From contig CAKZPJ010000170.1 in the NCBI GenBank assembly GCA_937138955.1, positions 1 through 12,317 on the forward strand: DNA of 12,317 nucleotides, written 5' to 3'. Of the stretch, positions 1 to 6,579 are shown piece by piece (within the stretch, counting starts at the first letter, position 1; each line of letters begins with the position of its first letter). Under the pieces are notes generated by a model. It was given only the letters and a program-made list of their open reading frames with translations, was not told where the DNA came from and did not search any database. Source of the stretch: an uncultured Flammeovirgaceae bacterium. GTDB taxonomy: Bacteria > Bacteroidota > Bacteroidia > Cytophagales > Cyclobacteriaceae. The position numbers and the translations under genes were made by a program.

Positions 1-1364
1 TGATCTACTACAACGCAGTAAGGCGTACCAATGAGGTCTTGGCGAGTGTAACGTTTACCAATAGCGGCACTTTCTTCGTACACCACCTTCATATCTAACT
101 TCAGCGATTCGTAAATCTCTTTCGCTTTTTCGGGTAACCCGTCTTTCTTCACCAATGGTAGCACTGCCGCTTTCACCGGAGCTAAAGCTGGGTGGATTTT
201 CAGGTAAATCCGTTTCTTTTCGTTTCCTTTAGCGTCTACTCCGGTATCCTCGGTGTAGGCTTCGCACAAAGTCATCAGAAATAGCCGATCTGCCCCGATA
301 GAGGTTTCAATTACGTAGGGCACGTAGCTTTCCGATACATCCGGATCGTAGTACTGCTGTTTTTTCTTAGATAGTTTTTGATGCTCAGTCAGGTCAAAAT
401 CTGTACGAGAATGAATTCCTTCTACTTCTTTGAAACCGAATGGAAACTGGTACTCGATATCTACCGCAGCATCAGCATAATGCGCTAGTTTCTCATGATT
501 GTGAATACGGAATTTCTCAGTCGGAATACCTAAGGTTTCATGCCAGCGCATTCGGATTTGCTTCCAATGGTCAAACCACTCGGCTTGGGTGCCAGGGCGA
601 ATGAAGAATTGCATCTCCATTTGCTCAAATTCCCGCATCCGAAAGATAAACTGCCGGGCTACAATCTCGTTACGGAAGGCCTTGCCAATCTGGGCGATAC
701 CAAATGGGACTTTCTTTCGAGCAGTTTTCTGTACGTTGAGGAAGTTGACAAAAATACCCTGAGCGGTTTCGGGACGAAGATAAATTTTGTTAGAATCTTC
801 GGCTACCGAACCTACCTGGGTAGAAAACATCAGGTTAAACTGCCGTACTTCCGTCCAATTAGTCGTACCTGATTCGGGGCAAACAATATCGTATTCTACA
901 ATCAAGTCGCGCACTCCGGCTAGGTCTTCCGCTTCTAGCAATTCGTTCATGCGCTTTAGCAGCAGTTGAGCGGTTTTGATTTCACCTTCCGCTTCTAACT
1001 GCGCCGCTTTATCTTCAATCAGCGTATCGGCTCGGTAGCGCTTATTAGAATCTTTGTTATCGATCATCGGATCGTTGAAGCTATCGATGTGGCCGGAGGC
1101 TTTCCAGGTCTGAGACTGCATAAAGATAGCGGCATCCAGTCCAACGATATTATCGTTCAGCCGAGTCATGGCCTGCCACCAGAATTGCTTCAGGTTATTT
1201 TTAAGCTCTACCCCGTAAGGGCCGTAGTCGTACACTGCTTGCAAGCCATCGTAAATTTCGCTGGAAGGGTATACAAAACCGTATTCTTTCGCATGAGCGA
1301 TTACTTGCTTAAGTGAACTTTCGGGTTCGTGTGGAGCTGCCTCTTTGGATTTATTCTTTGCCAT
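1..1364 (-). CDS. glyS: Glycyl-tRNA synthetase (dimeric class II type), C-terminus cut off by window edge
   Basis: Joins glycine to tRNA-Gly in the cytoplasm, using ATP. The reverse strand reads open from the ATG at 1364 to the window edge: 454 codons, with roughly 50-60 residues missing compared with typical bacterial dimeric GlyRS. Seen in the translation: the N-terminal family signature EYGFVYPSSEIYDGLQAVYDYGP (about residues 27-49, shown only in part here as YPSSEIYDG), the class II motif 2 region RPETAQGIF (about 197-205) with FRNE just after (230-233), and motif 3 ETSIGADR (353-360). The start of the anticodon-binding domain follows from about 385, with GTPYCVVVD at the edge. Only one in-frame ATG lies upstream of the first conserved block, so the start is firm. 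The N-terminal lead before the conserved block (about 20 residues) is slightly long. A strong promoter sits directly against the start. Identity is very secure. Confidence 0.97.
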   Translation of the reverse strand, partial: MAKNKSKEAAPHEPESSLKQVIAHAKEYGFVYPSSEIYDGLQAVYDYGPYGVELKNNLKQFWWQAMTRLNDNIVGLDAAIFMQSQTWKASGHIDSFNDPMIDNKDSNKRYRADTLIEDKAAQLEAEGEIKTAQLLLKRMNELLEAEDLAGVRDLIVEYDIVCPESGTTNWTEVRQFNLMFSTQVGSVAEDSNKIYLRPETAQGIFVNFLNVQKTARKKVPFGIAQIGKAFRNEIVARQFIFRMREFEQMEMQFFIRPGTQAEWFDHWKQIRMRWHETLGIPTEKFRIHNHEKLAHYADAAVDIEYQFPFGFKEVEGIHSRTDFDLTEHQKLSKKKQQYYDPDVSESYVPYVIETSIGADRLFLMTLCEAYTEDTGVDAKGNEKKRIYLKIHPALAPVKAAVLPLVKKDGLPEKAKEIYESLKLDMKVVYEESAAIGKRYTRQDLIGTPYCVVVD

Positions 1365-1369
1365 AGCCA

Positions 1370-1401
1370 CAAAGATAGAAAAGCCCTTCGCGGATTTACA
1401 A
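1370..1401 (-). promoter_or_regulatory. Bacteroidetes-type promoter for glyS, giving a near-leaderless transcript
   Basis: On the reverse strand, TTG (1401-1399) is followed by 21 bases and then TATCTTTG (1377-1370), an exact match to the TAnnTTTG -7 box known from Bacteroides. Only five bases separate the -7 box from the ATG at 1364. Transcription would therefore start at or within a few bases of the start codon, leaving almost no 5' leader. Confidence 0.65.
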
Positions 1402-1434
1402 CGAAAGGCTTGGAATTATTGGTGGAGGCTGATG

Positions 1435-1713
1435 TTAACTGAAGTAAGTAATTATAGTTCTCTTTTCAAAATTTACTTTAACATACACTTCGGTAAGTGG
1501 TAAAGACAAGCCAAGAGCAGGTAATTCTATATTGCTCTATAGTCCACTGGCTTCGGTAAACTTCCACACGTTGTTAGCTGCGTCACGGGAAAACACTTCA
1601 ATATGTGGTTTCTCTTGAGATATTAACACGTATTTCTGTAAACTATCTATCGTGCGGTGCGACTCAAATTTCTCACCTCGATCGCGAGCTTCAGTGTTCT
1701 CCGACAATAAGCA
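1435..1713 (-). pseudogene. C-terminal remnant of a Uma2-family (DUF820) restriction-endonuclease-like protein
   Basis: The reverse strand from about 1713 to a TAA at 1437-1435 translates to a Uma2-like C-terminus. It contains LLSENTEARDRGEKFE, then HRTIDSLQKYVLISQ, then HIEVFSRD, WKFTEASGL, and after an in-frame TAG (1539-1537) the tail IELPALGLSLPLTEVY. This order (STEAxDRxxKFExYRxxxSLxEYVLVSQ, then HIEVFxR, then the LPxxxVY end) is typical of Uma2 proteins, which have a PD-(D/E)XK-like fold and expand in cyanobacteria and Bacteroidetes. The N-terminal half, with most of the catalytic core, is absent; upstream in the same frame there is a stop (1716-1714). The internal stop and missing half make it a pseudogene. 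Family assignment rests on recognition of the motif order. Confidence 0.75.
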
Positions 1714-1768
1714 CTAGGACAAAAATAGCTTATAAATAGCAATTTTTCATTACGTTTGTCTAATGGGC

Positions 1769-1784
1769 AGGTTGAACGCACTAA
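1769..1784 (+). repeat. Left terminal inverted repeat, 16 bp
   Basis: AGGTTGAACGCACTAA is a perfect inverted match to 2000-2015. An 8-base direct repeat, CTAATGGG, occurs just outside (1760-1767) and at the inner edge (1781-1788) of this arm. Confidence 0.7.
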
Positions 1785-1999
1785 TGGGTCAAGATAGGGT
1801 CGTTTTTGTAAAGAAAGCAGGTATAGAATGGCTGATCACTGCTCATGGTATCTTATTTCGCATCGGCACGCTAGGTCAGACAAATATGCCTTACCACCAT
1901 CTACAGCGAACCGGCCAATTTGTATAGTTTTATGATAGCAAGAAGGTATCAGAGGAGGATAACAAGCGTATCGAGCAAAATATGCTCTCAATGCTCTGG

Positions 2000-2015
2000 T
2001 TAGTGCGTTCAACCT
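2000..2015 (-). repeat. Right terminal inverted repeat, 16 bp
   Basis: TTAGTGCGTTCAACCT is a perfect inverted match to 1769-1784. The Fic-like reading frame resumes within three bases of its outer edge. Confidence 0.7.
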
Positions 2016-2476
2016 AGTATTTGATTGAAAAAGAAATTCTTAAAAACCCAGTACTGTATTTGTCTGATTTCCTCGAACGTAACCGCATCTTTTACTATGA
2101 TAACTTGATGCGGGTTCAAAAAAAACGATATAACTCAGTGATTCAAGTTTTTTCTGGTAGGAGTTATAGAAACCGCCAAGAGTAGCATCTCAACATTTGA
2201 CCGCATTCTAAAATTACAGAAAGATATTGAACGACGTACTCAGCAATGAGGCAGCCGGGCTAATAATGCAAATATCATCATCAAGCATTTATACCAAGAT
2301 CCTATTCTTGATGCTCAGAAGACAAAAAGCTAACTGGCCTCTCGGCACCCTCAGCGTATAAGCTAATAGATGATTTAAAAAATCAAGGAATGATCTATGA
2401 AATGACCGGATCTAAACGGGGGAAGATATTTTATTTCTGGGAGTACGTTGATATTTTTAGTAGTAAAGACGATTAA
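2016..2476 (+). pseudogene. C-terminal half of a Fic-family (AMP-transferase type) protein, broken by frameshifts and stops
   Basis: Forward-strand fragments in changing frames give a Fic protein in the correct order. YLIEKEILKNPVLYLSDFLE and RNRIFYYDNLMRV (2018-2116) match the helix after the Fic active site. An A8 run (2118-2125) then shifts the frame to DITQ-stop-FKFFLVGVIETAK (2127-2180), where the TGA at 2139-2141 stands in for an expected Trp. STFDRILKLQKDIERRTQQ follows, with a TGA at 2247-2249. After a second shift near 2321-2331, the C-terminal winged-helix-like tail reads LTGLSAPSAYKLIDDLKNQG and KRGKIFYFWEYVDIF, ending at TAA 2474-2476. The catalytic HPFxxGNGR motif and everything before it are missing. 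Clearly non-functional; the family call is firm because several separate blocks fit in order. Confidence 0.85.
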
Positions 2477-2492
2477 GGAGCATTGCTGTAAA

Positions 2493-3056
2493 CTACCCCC
2501 GCTCGATTTGCTCTACCAACTCATTGTACCAATCTTCGCCATATTTGCGGATGAGAGGTTCTTTGAGGAAGCGGTAGAGCGGTACGCCGAGCGCTCGACC
2601 CAGATCGCAGGCGGGGTGACAGATGTACCAGCGGTGGTAGTTCACCGCGTCATAATTATCGTAACTATCAACCCGAAGAGGGTAGAGGTGGCAGGAGATA
2701 GGTTTGCGGAACGAAGTTTTTCCGGCCTGATAGGCTTGTTCGATTCCGCACTTTAGTGTACCCTTTTTATCGCGGATAGCGTAGGCACACTCCTGTCCGT
2801 TGATGATGGGGGTTACATAGTCATTATCCTGATCGGTGGTGTGCTTGCCCTGCTTCTCAATTTCACGAATGCCTTCTTCAGTAAGAAAGGGTTTTACTTC
2901 TTCGTAGATATCATCTAGTATTGCAAGCTCTTCTTTTTCTAAGGGTGCCCCGGAGTCTCCTTCCACACAGCAGGCTCCTTGACATTTCTTTAAGTCGCAA
3001 ACGAAAAACTGCTCTTTTACATCATCGCTCAGCACGGCATCTCCAACAATAATCAT
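2493..3056 (-). CDS. DUF3109 family cysteine-rich protein (possible metal-binding)
   Basis: A 187-residue soluble protein without signal peptide or membrane segment. It is rich in cysteine: an N-terminal cluster C20-x4-C25-x3-C29-C30, then C90, C103, C122, C146 and C150, with the SCHLYPLRV block at 121-129 and [10 protein letters not shown] at 144-153. This arrangement is typical of DUF3109, a conserved Bacteroidetes family related to the CxxxCxxCC (YkgJ-like) proteins suspected to bind zinc or an iron-sulfur centre; its biochemical role is not established. Length is about normal for the family. It converges with the Fic remnant (16-bp gap) and diverges from the ferritin-like gene. The pairing with an iron-storage-like protein could hint at metal metabolism, but this is inference. 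The ATG at 3056 is the only start fitting the family N-terminus. Confidence 0.9.
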   Translation of the reverse strand: MIIVGDAVLSDDVKEQFFVCDLKKCQGACCVEGDSGAPLEKEELAILDDIYEEVKPFLTEEGIREIEKQGKHTTDQDNDYVTPIINGQECAYAIRDKKGTLKCGIEQAYQAGKTSFRKPISCHLYPLRVDSYDNYDAVNYHRWYICHPACDLGRALGVPLYRFLKEPLIRKYGEDWYNELVEQIERG

Positions 3057-3098
3057 AATCTTTCAATCAGTAGTTTGTAAAATTACAAAATAGTAAAC

Positions 3099-3106
3099 CA
3101 AATTTA
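3099..3106 (-). promoter_or_regulatory. Possible -7 box for the DUF3109 gene
   Basis: TAAATTTG on the reverse strand fits TAnnTTTG exactly and lies 42 bases before the ATG. I see no TTG at the usual upstream distance, so support is partial. It overlaps the left arm of an 11-bp inverted repeat. Confidence 0.3.
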
Positions 3107-3156
3107 TTACGAGTAAGAGTAACATATACCCTTTTCCGCTTGTTTTCGTAATAAAT
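3102..3156. repeat. 11-bp inverted repeat between two divergent genes
   Basis: ATTTATTACGA (3102-3112) and its exact reverse complement TCGTAATAAAT (3146-3156) flank a 33-base spacer in the 247-bp divergent intergenic region. The left arm overlaps the putative -7 box of the DUF3109 gene. It could be a regulator-binding site or chance in AT-rich DNA. Confidence 0.35.
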
Positions 3157-3267
3157 ATGCAGACAGCAGTACTAGAGCGATTCAATATTTTTTAATTTCT
3201 ACGCTTAACGGTATTGTTTTTCTACCTACTATTTTTACAGTGGTTTATTAAAAAATCGCTGATAGGG

Positions 3268-3275
3268 TAGATTTA
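3268..3275 (+). promoter_or_regulatory. Possible -7 box for the ferritin-like gene
   Basis: TAGATTTA is a one-mismatch match to TAnnTTTG, 28 bases before the ATG at 3304, with TTT 21 bases upstream where TTG is expected. Spacing agrees with the other candidate promoters in this window, but the surrounding sequence is very AT-rich. Confidence 0.3.
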
Positions 3276-3303
3276 TTTTTTTATTTATGAACCTAACATT
3301 TTT

Positions 3304-3792
3304 ATGATGAAAGACCTGAAAGATTTATTACAACACATGCTCAAGGATCTATGGAGTGCCGAAGATCAAATGCTTGAAGCATACGAGAAAATGGCTCAAC
3401 GAGCTGACAGCAATAAGCTAAAGCAGTACTTTGAAGACCATATCGAAGAAACTAAGAAGCATAAAGAGACTGTAGAGAATATCTGCGACGAAATGGGCAT
3501 TAAGCATACCGGGGAGAAATGCCACGGTATGGCTGGATTGGTAGAAGAAGCCCTTGGGTTTTTGAAAGAAGACAACATGGACAAAGACGTATTGGATGCG
3601 GGTATGATTGCCCAAGCGCAGCGTTTGGAACACTATGAAATTACTGGTTACGGCACGGCTCGCCGCTTTGCTGAAGAACTAAAACTAACTTCTGTAGAAG
3701 AAAAGCTGAAAGGCATTTTGGATGCAGAACACAACCAAGACGATGTTCTAACTGAGTTAGCCGAATCTCGCCTAAACCAGCAGGCGAAGTAG
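3304..3792 (+). CDS. YciF-type ferritin-like protein (DUF892)
   Basis: A 162-residue all-helical cytoplasmic protein of the DUF892 (YciE/YciF) branch of the ferritin-like superfamily, usually linked to stress response; a di-metal centre is expected from the fold. The sequence shows the opening KDLWSAEDQMLEAYEKMAQ (14-32) with E20, then HIEETKKHKE (46-55) with E49 and H53. Helix three has QRLEHYEITGYGTARRFAEEL (106-126; E109, H110, E112), and the last helix has LDAEHNQDDVL (139-149; E142). These acidic and His positions match the metal-ligand pattern of the superfamily. The length is normal. Two ATGs in a row (3304, 3307) make the exact start uncertain by one residue. It is followed directly by a strong hairpin terminator, so it is monocistronic. 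Confidence 0.93.
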   Translation: MMKDLKDLLQHMLKDLWSAEDQMLEAYEKMAQRADSNKLKQYFEDHIEETKKHKETVENICDEMGIKHTGEKCHGMAGLVEEALGFLKEDNMDKDVLDAGMIAQAQRLEHYEITGYGTARRFAEELKLTSVEEKLKGILDAEHNQDDVLTELAESRLNQQAK

Positions 3793-3820
3793 CTTTATTG
3801 TTAACAAGCTAGAAAAAAAA

Positions 3821-3856
3821 GGGCTAGGTTATCATGGTTGATAGCCTGGCCCTTTT
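3821..3856. terminator. Bidirectional hairpin terminator that contains the 3' end of the convergent gene
   Basis: GGGCTAGGTTATCA (3821-3834) pairs with TGATAGCCTGGCCC (3839-3852) over 14 base pairs (two of them G-U in RNA) with the loop TGGT. An A8 run precedes it (3813-3820) and TTTT follows (3853-3856), so it can terminate transcription from both sides: the ferritin-like gene on the plus strand and the deacylase-like gene on the minus strand. The minus-strand stop codon (3834-3832) lies inside one stem arm, so the last residues GPGYQP are encoded by the terminator. Confidence 0.85.
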
Positions 3857-5505
3857 ACAAATATACCCGGTGTGGCTCCGGTGTGTTCCCCATCTTTTAA
3901 CACTAAAGTACCGTTGACCATCACGTGCACCATTCCCTCTGAGTATTGGTGCGGTTTTTCAAAAGTAGCTTTATCCTGAATGGTAGCCGGATCAAAGATG
4001 GTGACATCCGCGTAGAAGCCAGGAGCTAGTTTTCCTCGTTCCTGAATGTTTAGTTTCTGAGCTGATAACTCGGTAAGCCGATGGATAGCCTCTTCCAGCG
4101 AAATAACCCGTTCTTCGCGGACGTACTTACCCAGCAAGCGGGCGAAATTGCCGTAGGTTCGAGGATGCGTGTTGCTTTCCAGATTCTTGCCTTCGGCAGC
4201 AATAGAGCGAGCATCCGAGCCGAAGGTCATGTACGGTAGTTTGATCTGTTTCTTGACATTATCTTCGTTCATCAGAAAGTAGACGGTGCCAATATCCCCT
4301 TCGTTCTGTACCACCAGATCTATAATCGTTTCGGCGGAGGAAGTGCCTCGCTTGTCGGCAATATCCGCTACGGTTTGCCCGACGTACTGCTTTAATGAAT
4401 CCTGGTCGAACTCTACTAGTAAAATATTATCAGCATCTCCAGCTAGTTGTAGGAAGTTCTCCCACTCATTGGTATCCGATTCCATCTCAGCGATTACTTG
4501 CTGGCGAATAGACGGATTTTGTAGTCGCTCTACCCAAGCTTGAGTGCCACCTTCCTGCACCCAGGGGGGCATGGTAGCGTCTAGTCCGGTAGAGGCTGCC
4601 ACGTAGTTATACATATTAGCACTTACGTCCATTCCAGCCTGACGAGCCGAATCAATCTTGGCCAATACCCGATCTAGCTTAGGCCAGTTACGCTCTCCGG
4701 CGGCCTTCAGGTGATATATTTCCGCTGCGATGTCGGCTTTTTGGGCAATCGTGAATAATTCGTTGACGGCTTGCTCAAAGTTATCGCCCTCGCTGCGGAG
4801 GTGGGAGATGTATTTGCCATTGTACTCAGCGGCTACTTCTGCTAAAGCAATGAGTTCTTCGATGCTGGCGTAGAAAGCCGGGGCGTAAATCAGTGACGAA
4901 CCTAAACCCAGTGCTCCCTCCTTCATGGCCTGTCGTACCAAATTTTGCATTTGAGCCAGTTCGGTTTCAAGAGGTGAGCGATCTTCGTAGCCTAGTTCGT
5001 GTACCCGAATGGTGGTAGCTCCCACAAAGGAAGCCACGTTGGTAGATACTCCCCGATCAACCAAATGCTGAAGTCCCTCGCCAAAGGTCGTCCAGGCAAT
5101 GGTATCGCCGTTTTCTAACGCCCGCTGTTTAGCCGCATCACTTACCGGACCGAGCGATGAACCTTCGCCAAATACCTCTAGCGTGACGCCCTGCTTGATG
5201 CCGCTCATAGAACGACCATCTTCCAGCAGCGGATAAGCCGCCCAACTCAGCATATTGATAAAACCAGGAGCGACGGCTAGTCCACTGGCGTTAATCACCG
5301 TTTGCGCTTCTGCTTGGGAGAGGTCGCCGATAGTATCAACCCTTTGGTCAGTTATGCCAATGTCGGCTACTTGCGGGGTGCTGCCCGTTCCATCGTAGAC
5401 AGTGCCGTTTTGGATAATGACATCGTATTGAGCGGGTTCAGTACAGCCAAAAGTATACAGGAATAATAGGAAAGCTAGGGGTAATCGTATTGAGGTGAGG
5501 AACAT
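3832..5505 (-). CDS. N-acyl-D-amino-acid deacylase family lipoprotein with altered metal site
   Basis: A 557-residue amidohydrolase-superfamily protein. Residues 1-21 form a lipoprotein signal ending in the lipobox YTFGC (C21), so it is probably anchored in the envelope. The small beta domain (YDVIIQNGTVYDGTG, 27-41, and GKLAPGFYADVTIFDP, 491-506) brackets the barrel. Family blocks are present: KYISHLRSEG (231-240, H235), IYHLKAAG (263-270, H265 and K267), FGSDARS (428-434, D431) and THPRTYGNFARLLGKYVRE (446-464). However, the usual GFIDxHTHxD is GFINMLSW (81-88), and the region of the usual GNCG reads FGEGSS (112-117), so the HxH pair and the bridging Cys of classical D-aminoacylases are missing. 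Substrate may be D-aminoacyl or another amide; altered chemistry or loss of one metal is likely. Monocistronic, convergent with the ferritin-like gene. Confidence 0.88.
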   Translation of the reverse strand: MFLTSIRLPLAFLLFLYTFGCTEPAQYDVIIQNGTVYDGTGSTPQVADIGITDQRVDTIGDLSQAEAQTVINASGLAVAPGFINMLSWAAYPLLEDGRSMSGIKQGVTLEVFGEGSSLGPVSDAAKQRALENGDTIAWTTFGEGLQHLVDRGVSTNVASFVGATTIRVHELGYEDRSPLETELAQMQNLVRQAMKEGALGLGSSLIYAPAFYASIEELIALAEVAAEYNGKYISHLRSEGDNFEQAVNELFTIAQKADIAAEIYHLKAAGERNWPKLDRVLAKIDSARQAGMDVSANMYNYVAASTGLDATMPPWVQEGGTQAWVERLQNPSIRQQVIAEMESDTNEWENFLQLAGDADNILLVEFDQDSLKQYVGQTVADIADKRGTSSAETIIDLVVQNEGDIGTVYFLMNEDNVKKQIKLPYMTFGSDARSIAAEGKNLESNTHPRTYGNFARLLGKYVREERVISLEEAIHRLTELSAQKLNIQERGKLAPGFYADVTIFDPATIQDKATFEKPHQYSEGMVHVMVNGTLVLKDGEHTGATPGIFVKGPGYQP

Positions 5506-5534
5506 AAGCGAGGTGGTTTTTGACTGAGAAAAAG

Positions 5535-5542
5535 CTAAGATA
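5535..5542 (-). promoter_or_regulatory. Possible -7 box (TATCTTAG) for the deacylase-like gene
   Basis: TATCTTAG on the reverse strand differs from TAnnTTTG at one base and lies 29 bases before the ATG at 5505. The identical octamer occurs at nearly the same distance (27 bases) before the DUF5060 gene (11068-11075). Confidence 0.4.
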
Positions 5543-5886
5543 AGCCTTTCGTGCCAGGAAAAAATAACCTGACCTACGTACCAGTAAATTTAGACTAGGA
5601 TGCCCGGTTATCTATTACTACCAAAAGGTAGAGCAGGGTGACCATGGAGCGGTAAAAACAAAATATCCGTTACTAATGCTGCGCGTAATGAAACCAGCGA
5701 GTTTTTGCTTGTATCCGAGACAACCAAAACCGGGTGTTCGGGCAATATGAAAAAAGCTATAACAAAGCTCTTACTTAATCCCTAGAAATTACGGTCGTAT
5801 ACCCTACTCTCACTTTATCAGAAAAAGATCGCGGTTTGCGTCATAATTTATATGCCTGCGCCATAGTTTCTATGTCTTCCGCAAAT

Positions 5887-5919
5887 TTGATGCATTTGGC
5901 TGCATAGCTCATAGGTCTG
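5887..5919 (+). promoter_or_regulatory. Possible promoter for the ankyrin/acyltransferase unit
   Basis: TTG (5887-5889), 22 bases, then TAGGTCTG (5912-5919), one mismatch from TAnnTTTG. This would give a leader of about 40-45 bases to the first ATG. Support is weak. Confidence 0.25.
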
Positions 5920-5966
5920 GTAAAGGCACTTACCCGACTTTTGTATTAAACGAAAATAAAAGTCAA

Positions 5967-6557
5967 ATGCTAAAAATTAAGATCATGAAAACACTAAAGA
6001 TTAATCTCCTGAAAACCTTATTCAACCTTTCCCTCCTCGTCTTTTTGCTACCAGCCTGCACTGAGTTAAGCAGTAGTACGAATGAAACGTCAGTAGTAGA
6101 CAGACCCGCAGTGGATATTCAGACGGCGGTAATATCCAGTAACCTAGAAGCGGTCAAACAGCATATCGAGGCAGGAGCTGACCTTAATGAGAAGGAACCG
6201 TTTAGTAGTTCCACCCCTTTAATCTCCGCCGCTACATTCAACAAACCAGAAATAGTTAAGGCACTGATTGACGCTGGTGCCAATCTATCCACGAAAAACA
6301 ACGACGGATCAACCGCCCTGCATTCAGCAGCTTTCTTCGGCCGGGTAGAAATAGTACAAATGCTGATTGATGCGGAAGCTGATAAAACCCTACGAAACAA
6401 CTTTGGGGCTACCGCCCGAGAATCGGTGATGGGGCCTTTTGCTGATGTTAAGCCTATCTACGAGATGCTGGAACAGCAACTGAGTCCAATGGGCTTACAG
6501 TTTGATATGAACGAGTTGGAAAAGACTCGTCCGGTGGTAGCAATGATGTTGCAGTAG
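5967..6557 (+). CDS. Ankyrin-repeat lipoprotein
   Basis: A 196-residue protein with a hydrophobic N-terminus ending in the lipobox LLPAC (C31), so it is probably a lipoprotein. A start at the internal ATG 5985 (Met7) would give a more compact signal peptide and is equally possible. After a Ser/Thr-rich linker come about three ankyrin repeats: near 50-77 (VDIQTAVISSNLEAVKQHIE, then AGADLNEKE), 83-109 (TPLISAATFNKPEIVKALID, then AGANLS) and 115-142 (TALHSAAFFGRVEIVQMLID, then AEADKTLRN). The C-terminal tail ends in LEKTRPVVAMML. Ankyrin repeats bind other proteins; the partner here is unknown. The acyltransferase gene begins only 22 bp downstream in the same direction, so the two are probably cotranscribed. 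Confidence 0.88.
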   Translation: MLKIKIMKTLKINLLKTLFNLSLLVFLLPACTELSSSTNETSVVDRPAVDIQTAVISSNLEAVKQHIEAGADLNEKEPFSSSTPLISAATFNKPEIVKALIDAGANLSTKNNDGSTALHSAAFFGRVEIVQMLIDAEADKTLRNNFGATARESVMGPFADVKPIYEMLEQQLSPMGLQFDMNELEKTRPVVAMMLQ

Positions 6558-6579
6558 TCACTCTCAAATTAATACTCCG

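Larger units (their letters stand above)
1769..2015. mobile_element. 247-bp segment bounded by perfect 16-bp inverted repeats (MITE-like or deleted IS)
   Basis: AGGTTGAACGCACTAA at 1769-1784 is the exact reverse complement of TTAGTGCGTTCAACCT at 2000-2015. The 247-bp size and terminal position of the repeats resemble a miniature transposable element or an insertion sequence that lost its transposase by internal deletion. The interior has no recognisable transposase; the longest readable stretch from an ATG at 1784 stops at about 48 codons and matches nothing I know. No target-site duplication is visible in the flanks. The right end abuts the broken Fic reading frame directly, and the left end lies 55 bp from the broken Uma2 frame. 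That position supports an insertion or a deletion junction. The IS family is unknown to me. Confidence 0.5.
5506..5966. other. 461-bp intergenic region between divergent genes
   Basis: No convincing gene is present. It holds the promoter candidates for the deacylase-like gene (left) and the ankyrin gene (right). A 23-codon reverse ORF (5912-5841, MSYAAKCIKFAEDIETMAQAYKL in two halves: MSYAAKCIKF and AEDIETMAQAYKL) has a protein-like composition but no family I recognise; it could be a tail of a lost gene. No RNA gene, repeat or hairpin terminator was seen. Confidence 0.6.

Noticed and set aside
540..1316. Three forward ORFs (110, 60 and 75 codons) within the glyS region
   Set aside because: All lie antisense to the glyS reading frame, which carries the class II synthetase motifs.
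1784..1930. Open stretch of about 48 codons inside the inverted-repeat element
   Set aside because: It begins within the repeat arm and resembles no transposase or other family I know; treated as non-coding.
2448..2756. 102-codon forward ORF overlapping the Fic tail and DUF3109
   Set aside because: Mostly antisense to DUF3109; only its first bases coincide with the Fic remnant, in a different frame.
5841..5912. 23-codon reverse ORF upstream of the ankyrin gene
   Set aside because: Composition looks protein-like, but it is too short, has no recognised relative and overlaps a candidate promoter; kept only as a note.
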